NCBI RefSeq assembly: GCF_032854445.1
Contig: NC_088306.1
Span: 10,256,193-10,316,192 of the forward strand
DNA: 60,000 nt
Reading direction: 5' to 3'
From: Liolophura sinensis
Taxonomy: Eukaryota > Mollusca > Polyplacophora > Chitonida > Chitonidae
The notes under the pieces were generated by a model. That model searched no databases. It was given only the letters and a program-made list of their open reading frames with translations, and had not been told where the DNA came from. Position 1 is the stretch's first letter; each line of letters begins with the position of its first letter. The translations under genes were made by a program, and so were the position numbers. Shown here piece by piece: positions 13,001-22,235 of the stretch.

Positions 13001-16000
13001 ACCCCACACAACGACTGCTCCGCTCCCTATGCTTGCTACACTATACTCCACACAACGATTGCTCCGCTCCCTATGCTCACTACACTATACCCCACACAAC
13101 GATTGCTCCGGTCCCTATGATCGCTACACCATACCCCACACAACGATTGCTCCGCTCCCTATGCTCACTACACTATACCCCAAACAACGATTGCTCCGCT
13201 CCCTATGCTTGCTACACTATGCCCCACGCAACAATTGCCCCGCTCCCTATGCTCGCTATGCTATACCCCAAACGACGACTGCTCCACTTCCTATCCTCAC
13301 TACACTATACCCCACACAACGATTGCTCCGGTCCCTATGCTCGCTACACTATACCCCTCACAACACCCGCTCCGCTCCCTATGCTCGCTATACTATACCC
13401 CAAACAACGATCGCTCCAGTACCTATGCTCGCTACACCCCACACAACGACTGCTCCGCTCTCTATGCTTGCTACACTATACCCCACACAACGATTGCCCC
13501 GCTCCCTATGCTCGCTATGCTATACCCCAAACGACGCTTGCTCCGCTTCCTATGCTCACTACACTATACCCCCCACAACGATTGCTCCGCTTCCTTTGCT
13601 CACTACACTAATACTCGCTACACTATACCCCACACAACGATTGCTCCGCTCCCTATGCTCACTACACTATACCCCACGCAACGATTGCCCCGCTCCCTAT
13701 GCTCGCTATGCTATACCCCACACAACGATTGCTCCGCTCCCTATGCTCACTACACTATACCCCACACAACGACTGCTCCACTACCTATGCTTGCTACACT
13801 ATACTCCACACAACGATTGCTCCGCTCCCTATGCTCACTACACTATACCCCACACAACGATTGCCCCGCTCCCTATGATCGCTACACCATACCCCACACA
13901 ACGATTGCCCCGCTCCCTATGCTCGCTATGCTATACCCCAAACGACGATTGCTCCGCTTCCTATGCTCACTACACCATACCCCAAACAACGATTGCTCCA
14001 CTACCTATGCTCGCTACACTATACCCCACACAACGACTGCTCCGCTCCCTACGCTTGCTACACTATACCCCACACAACGATTGCCCCGCTCCCTATGCTC
14101 GCTATGCTATACCCCAAACGACGCTTGCTCCGCTCCCTATGCTCACTACACTATACCCCACACAACTATTGCTCCGCTTCCTATGCTCACTACACTAATA
14201 CTCGCTACACTATACCCCACACAACGATTGCCCCGCTCCCTATGCTCGCTATGCTATACCCCAAACGACGATTGCTCCACTTCCTATGCTCGCTATACTA
14301 TACCCCACACAACGATTGCTCCGCTCCCTATGCTCGCTACACTATACCCCTCACAACGATTGCTCCGCTTCCTATGCTCACTACACTATACCCCACACAA
14401 CGATTGCTCCGCTTCCTATGCTCACTACACTAATACTCGCTACACTATACCCCACACAACGATTGCCCCGTTCCCTATGCTCGCTATGCTATACCCCAAA
14501 CAACGATTGCTCCACTAGCTATGCTCACTACACTATACCCCACGCAACGATTGCCCCGCTCCCTATGCTCGCTATGCTATACCCCACACAACGATTGCTC
14601 CGGTCCGTATGCTCACTACACTATACCCCACACAACGACTGCTCCGCTCCCTATGCTTGCTACACTATACTCCACACAACGATTGCTCCGCTCCCTATGC
14701 TCACTACACTATACCCCACACAACGATTGCTCCGCTCCCTATGATTGCTACACCATACCCCACACAACGATTGCTCCGCTCCCTATGCTCACTACACTAT
14801 ACCCCACACAACGATTGCTCCGCTCCCTATGATCGCTACACCATACCCCACACAACGATTGCTCCGCTCCCTATGCTCACTACACTATACCCCACACAAC
14901 GATTGCTCCACTACCTATGCTCGCTACACTATACCCCACACAACGACTGCCCCGCTCCCTATGCTCGCTATGCTATACCCCAAACGACGCTTGCTCCGCT
15001 TCCTATGCTCACTACACTATACCCCACACAACGATTGCTCCGGTCCCTATGCTCACTACACTATACCCCACACAACGATTGCTCCGCTCCCTATGCTTGC
15101 TACACTATACCCCACACAACGATTGCTCCGCTCCCTATGCTTGCTACACTATACCCCACACAACGATTGCTCCGCTCCCTATGCTTGCTACACTATACCC
15201 CACACAACGATTGCTCCGCTCGCTATGCTTGCTACACTATGCCCCACGCAACAATTGCCCCGCTCCCTATGCTCGCTATGCTATACCCCAAACGACGATT
15301 GCTCCACTTCCTATGCTCACTACACTATACCCCACACAACGATTACTCCGGTCCCTATGCTCGCTACACTATACACCTCACAACACCCGCTCCGCTCCCT
15401 ATGCTCGCTATACTATACCCCAAACAACGATCGCTCCAGTACCTATGGTCGCTACACCCCACACAACCACTGCCCCGCTCCCTATGCTTGCTACACCATA
15501 CCCCACACAACGATTGCCCCGCTCCCTATGCTCGCTATGCTATACCCCAAACGACGCTTGCTCCGCTTCCTATGCTCACTACACTATACCCCACACAACG
15601 ATTGCTCCGCTTCCTATGCTCACTACACTAATACTCGCTACACTGTACCCCACACAACGATTGCCCTGTTCCCTATGCTCGCTATGCTATACCCCAAACG
15701 ACGATTGCTCCACTTCCTGTGCTCACTACACTATACCCCAAACAACGATTGCTCCGGTCCCTATGCTCGCTACACTATACCCGTCACAACGATTGCTCCG
15801 CTCCCTATGCTCACTACACCATACACCACACAACGATTGCTCCACTACCTACGCTCGCTACACTATACCCCACACAACGATTGCTCCGCTCCCTATGCTC
15901 ACTACACTATACCCCACACAACGATTGCTCCGCTCCCTATGATCGCTACACCATACCCCACACAACGATTGCTCCACTACCTATGCTCGCTACACTATAC

Positions 16001-19000
16001 CCCACACAACGATTGCCCCGCTCCCTATGCTCGCTATGCTATACCCCAAACGACGCTTGCTCCGCTTCCTATGCTCACTACACTATACCCCACACAACGA
16101 TTGCTCCGGTCCCTATGCTCACTACACTATACCCCACACAACGATTGCTCCGCTCCCTATGCTTGCTACACTATACCCCACACAACGATTGCTCCGCTCC
16201 CTATGCTTGCTACACTATACCCCACACAACGATTGCTCCGCTCCCTATGCTTGCTACACTATACCCCACACAACGATTGCTCCGCTCCCTATGCTTGCTA
16301 CACTATGCCCCACGCAACAATTGCCCCGCTCCCTATGCTCGCTATGCTATACCCCAAACGACGATTGCTCCACTTCCTATGCTCACTACACTATACCCCA
16401 CACAACGATTACTCCGGTCCCTATGCTCGCTACACTATACCCCTCACAACACCCGCTCCGCTCCCTATGCTCGCTATACTATACCCCAAACAACGATCGC
16501 TCCAGTACCTATGCTCGCTACACCCCACACAACCACTGCCCCGCTCCCTATGCTTGCTACACTATACCCCACACAACGATTGCCCCGCTCCCTATGCTCG
16601 CTATGCTATACCCCAAACGACGCTTGCTCCGCTTCCTATGCTCACTACACTATACCCCACACAACGATTGCTCCGCTTCCTATGCTCACTACACTAATAC
16701 TCGCTACACTGTACCCCACACAACGATTGCCCTGTTCCCTATGCTCGCTATGCTATACCCCAAACGACGATTGCTCCACTTCCTATGCTCACTACACTAT
16801 ACCCCAAACAACGATTGCTCCGGTCCCTATGCTCGCTACACTATACCCGTCACAACGATTGCTCCGCTCCCTATGCTCACTACACCATACACCACACAAA
16901 AATTGCTCCACTACCTACGCTCGCTACACTATACCCCACACAACGACTGCTCCGCTCCCTATGCTCACTACACTATATCCCACACAACGATTGCTGCGCT
17001 CCCTATGCTTGCTACGCTATACCCCACACAACGATTGCTCCGCACCTGATGCTCGTTACACCATGCCCCATACAATGCCTGCTCCGCTCCCTATGCTTGC
17101 TAAACAATACTCCTCACAACGCATCCAAAAGGCAGGCTTTTTATTATTGTCGCCTCTATTAAACAACGGACGTGATTATCTAAAACTGCAATAGCGCCTT
17201 TTCTTATATTAAAACTCTTAAAATTCTTTTTGCTTTTACTGACTATATGTAACTTTTCAATTTATCGAAGAAGAATTATAAGAACCGACATTAGGAGGTT
17301 TTTTGCATGATAAACTTTTTTTGTCTGACAAATCGGTGAGATGGCAAAAGGGCTGGGGAGTGGCCACAAGGCTTATCATGACGATGATGGAAGTGTCAGC
17401 CTGGTCTAGTGGTATAGCACTGATGTCTAACAAGCACGGGGTTTATTCTGCGTCCTAACTGACAGAACTTACCACAGAAACCCTGTTCAGCGTTCTGTTC
17501 AAGGCTATCGCTCTACGGAACAAATCTGTCTGCTCTGCTAGCTGAAAAAGAAACAAATGATTGACTGACTGGATGAGCGAATGAATGGTTTATTACACAA
17601 GGATTCAATTATGACAGGTGGATTTATTTATTTATTTCATTGGAGTTTCACGCAGGGCTCAAGAATATTTCACTTATACGACGGCCTCCAGCCTTATGGG
17701 TTTTTTTTGGGCGGGCAGGGGGGTGGGTGGGGGGGGGACTTAGCCCGGCGGAAACCCACGTGCATCCACAGGTTGCTGAAAACCTTCCCACGTACGACCG
17801 GAGACAGATCGATTGAATAAACGAATTAATTAATAATAACTGATTCGTTGACGGTCTGACTGAAAAAATGACCGAATGGCTGACTGAATATGTGATTGTT
17901 TAGAATAAATAAATGAACGAAGGGGAGATAAATCATTAATTAGATGTTTGCTTCCTGGCTTCCTGGATTTACAATTTTACTACGTCTTTAAAACTGAATA
18001 TATTTGTTCCGGTACTGATGTGTTCATGTGCTGCTTCAACAGAACACCATGCCGAAGACACCGATCATGAATCTGAGACAATCACAGGGCCCACCGGGAC
18101 CCACTGCCACAAAACTTCGCAATTCAGTTCTGCATAACTGTCCTCGTAAAGCACGTTCCCTTATGGCGCCATAACCTTTACACAAGGCCATTTACGAATA
18201 AGTTACGAGAACAGTTTTGTGGAAGTGTACCTTGTAATTTGTCTTATTTTTATTTTATCTTTTGTTATCCATTTTGTAAATTACGAGAAATGCCAAGACT
18301 CTGAAATGTTCGGTAAGACTAGACTCGGATCTCCAAGCATGAACTGAATTTATTCATTCAGTGTGTAAGATTAGGATATACCACGTGCCTGGATATGTCG
18401 GTTGGTGGGATGATAGACTGATTTTCGTACTCCAGAATGAATCGCCAAAACAGAAGGGTGTATGCTCGGGAGCTAAAGAGAAATAGCTTGGCAAAAAGCA
18501 GAGTAAAAATCTTGAGTGGCCTATTGTAATGTTTCATTTCTGAAAGAGAAACAGAAAATATCCACATGATGTGTTTATTATGTTTGTGTTTAGTCTGTTA
18601 CCCTGGTCTGAATCTGCTCCAATCTCTTTAAGTAGTTGTTGTAGTCGTTCTCCGTCTTAAATGGCAAGATGGACGCCATGTAACTTGGTCTGTTTGAAAT
18701 CCATCCAGGAAGTTCACTGGATTTAGAGTACCGTATCTGACGAACAATAAACCAATCAAGTTTGATACCATTTTATGAAATCATCATAAAAGTTTTTGTT
18801 AGGTTTGACCAAAAGCATGCACATTTAAATATTAGCAAGGACTTAAAACAGGCTTTACATTACACACTGTTATATGGCTGGATTGCGTTATATTTAGAAG
18901 TGTAAAAATGTGCAATGATCATAAACACTTATTCGAGGTGGGGAGCGTCTTGGTCGAGGTGTTTAGCATGCCAGCGTGGCACAATGACCCAGGGAGCCTT

Positions 19001-22000
19001 TCACCAATGCGGTCGCTGTGAGTTCAAGTTCAGCTCATCTTGGCTTCCTCTCCGGCCGTACGTGGGAAGGTCTGCCAGCAGCCTGCGTATGGTCGTGTGT
19101 TTTCCCCGGGTTTCCTCCCAACATAATGCCTTCTTTGCACATGTGACAATCTTTGCATGCTTTGTGTAAGTATGAAGCATCGTAACGACTATAACTAACT
19201 ATTTCATGGTTACGGCACTTCATAGACAGAGTAGTTAAAATCTCGAACAGGCAACTTAGAGCATTATTTTAATTTACATTACACTGATGCGATTTAACTT
19301 CACCACTGCAAAGACGATATCTACATTCTCTTGATTCAAACATATCTAAGCGGGGCGGAGTCTCAGATGGATTTCTATATACGACAAAAAGTGGAAACAC
19401 TCACTCGAACCAATCATATCCACTGGAATAAGTGTCGAGGGCGTCCTTAAATATAGCAAATTAAGCTGATCCGCCTTGGCCAAAGACTTGGAGTCTATTT
19501 TGCTGAGCTTGTCAAGACTAGCATCCACCATGGCCTGTAATGAGAACAATTATTACGGTATGTAATAATCTGTAATAGATTGATATCCGATACTGAACAA
19601 ATCTTAAATCGCTCATTTACAAATGTCTTTGTTTCATTACAATTCTGTGTCAAATCATGTCACAGGGTTATAAATGCGTTTCCTTGTTCAAACTGTAATG
19701 TTCTGGGCCCAGTTTCACAAAGCGGCGCACGACATTTTATTCGTACATTTGTCGTACAATATTTTGTACGTCACTATTACCGTACATGGTCATTACCTAT
19801 ATGTGCGATTATCGTACATGTACGAATTCTCTATGAAACTCTATACTCTATGAAACTCCTAAAATATCTCATTGCGAAAACTAAACTTACAGTACTATCT
19901 CAGAACGAATGTGGCTGTTACCTTCCTCTCATTATATGTGCTGATGTTGTAAGAGGTCAGGCGATCGTTGTACTTATTCTCGCCGATAGATGTCGCAAAT
20001 TCGGGATAATTCTCAAGGCGCCATTCCCAGAAGTCGTTGACGATTTGGTTGAAATCTGCGGTTACATCCGCTGTGAAGAACACGAGCAACAACAGTTACA
20101 ACTGCAGGCGAGACAACAATACATTTTGTAGAATGAAGTAAATAAAGATTAAAGGCAAAGAACACTCTAGCATGAAGTACAGGTGAGATGAACGACCATT
20201 AAATATTGTCCGGGAAAATAGTTTTGATTTACTTTTTCGACCTAGCAAAATGCATTTATAACTATGGATTTTACTGTAGCCTTTTTCTGACCATATATGG
20301 ACCATTGATGTCACTTCAGCTTTTTACCACTTCACACACACAGATTACTGTATTTCATCATTCAATATGCATCTCCATTTAAAGCTGTGAATGTATTCAA
20401 CAAATGGACCTGGAAACGAACTATTTCAAGCCAAAAATATTGCTGTGACGTCACTAATACCCTATGGGTCCCAACAGATCACCACTGAATCCTTTGGTTT
20501 AATTGCACTTTAGACGGGTTAAAAAGTTCTAAAAAAATAAATCAAACTATTTTCATGGACAGTGTTTAATGGTCTTTCATCTGATCAATCCTTTATTTTA
20601 GTGTTTTCTTTACCTTTAAGAACAGTTAGTATAATTGTATACACTTTTATTTAGCCTATCAATGGCTTTTGAATCTACAGTTACGCCTTGTGAGTGATTG
20701 AATCGAAGCCGTATAAGAGTACCACTCGCTCGATAACCCAAACCATCATGATGTGGCGAAGGAAAGCACAATATTCTGTAGCCTCGCCAAATCTCAAATT
20801 TTATTGCGTTACCTAAAATCCAGAGAATGCTCCTGTCACTGAAGTGTTAAAAGTTTTAGACACAGCGACAACAGACAGGACATATTTGCGAGTACCTGAT
20901 TGGTCCAAATGCTGGCATATTTATAGTGGTCTCTTACTGGGACGCTATGCGGTAGGCATCAGGTATTATATCTTGTACATGGGTAGGCATATAGCCCACT
21001 GACCACAAGATGACCAGTACTATGCCTAGATTGCCTTAAGGTGATCTTCAATTAAAAAAAGTACCAGTATTGTCGACAACAGTTTGGTGAACACATCGTT
21101 TACGAAGATGAATTTGTCGGTGAAGAAAGTTATTATAATTACGACGACAGGTTCAGTTTCATAATTTCGAAGGCAGCAGCGCATAAAAGAGATTGGATTT
21201 GTTTATATAAATATTTAATTGGTGTTCCTCAAGGATTTTTGGCTTAATAACGGCGGTCAGATTTGAATTGAGGAAACCAGAGTACTGGGAGAATAGAGAA
21301 GATAACATGGAAAGAGATAAAGATAAGAAAGATAATATGTTAAAGGTATACCGAATCGATTCTGATTGGCTGGTGTGAGAGATAGGCAAGACCAGGCTAT
21401 GCCTTGTCGATTCTGATTGGCTGGTGTGAGAGATAGGTCCAGGCTATGCCTTTCCTAAGCTGAACTTTAGGTACACTATGTTTATTCAAGAGTGACCAAG
21501 GCTGCAAGATTTAACCCACGAAACCCTATCTCAACTGTCATCCAATCAGCGTCGATTCTATATTCCTTTAAGATAATATGTAGCACACAAACAAACAGAA
21601 GCATTTACTGATATGGGGTATCACAGGTGATGGTAATTCATATCAGTCTGGTTACAATTTAAGAGTCAAATTCGACATCACCCACTTTCACAGGTCACTG
21701 TGTTCAGCAATGTTAAAGGCCAATAAAACACTGACACGAAATAATGTATCAGATAAAAGACCATTAAACATTGTCCAGGGAAACAGTTCGATTTATTGTT
21801 TTAGAAGTTTTCTCAACGATGTAAAGTCTATTTGAAGCTGTGGGCTAGACATCGGGGGCCGTGTGTTTCGATTTTTCCAGACGAACTTGATGGCAAAATT
21901 TTAGTGTGGGAGTGAGTGCTTAGGGTTTAACGTCATACTTAACATTTTTCAGTCATGTGACGACGAGTAATATTCATACCGGAAACCTAAAACGGATGTG

Positions 22001-22204
22001 ACACTTTACTTCAGACATGAACAGTTTAGATACAAAAGTCATGTATTTGATATATATTTGTCTGAATGTTGTTTAACGCCACATTCAAGAATGTTTTCAC
22101 TCAAACGATAACGGTCAGTTTTACGCGAGGAAGAAACCGGCCTCTCGACCCCTTGTCAGTGAAGTCACGGAGTAGATGGAATCCAACTCGTGGTTGCACG
22201 GTGT

Positions 22205-22235
<31 letters not shown>

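Noticed and set aside
12328-17194. Overlapping open frames of 100-650 codons encoding a 44-residue repeat protein
   Set aside because: They occur in all three frames over one 44-bp satellite, follow from a stop-free unit, and lack splice or family support.
18016-18072. Candidate exon 5 of the minus gene (CLRHGVLLKQHMNTS between tctcag and gtaccg)
   Set aside because: Length, phase and a Cys position fit loosely, but the segment coincides with the interior of a family-B SINE (catgccgaagacacc), so the resemblance is probably chance.
19580-20131. 183-codon plus-strand open frame
   Set aside because: It is antisense to exon 2 of the minus gene and to a palindromic repeat; no domain.
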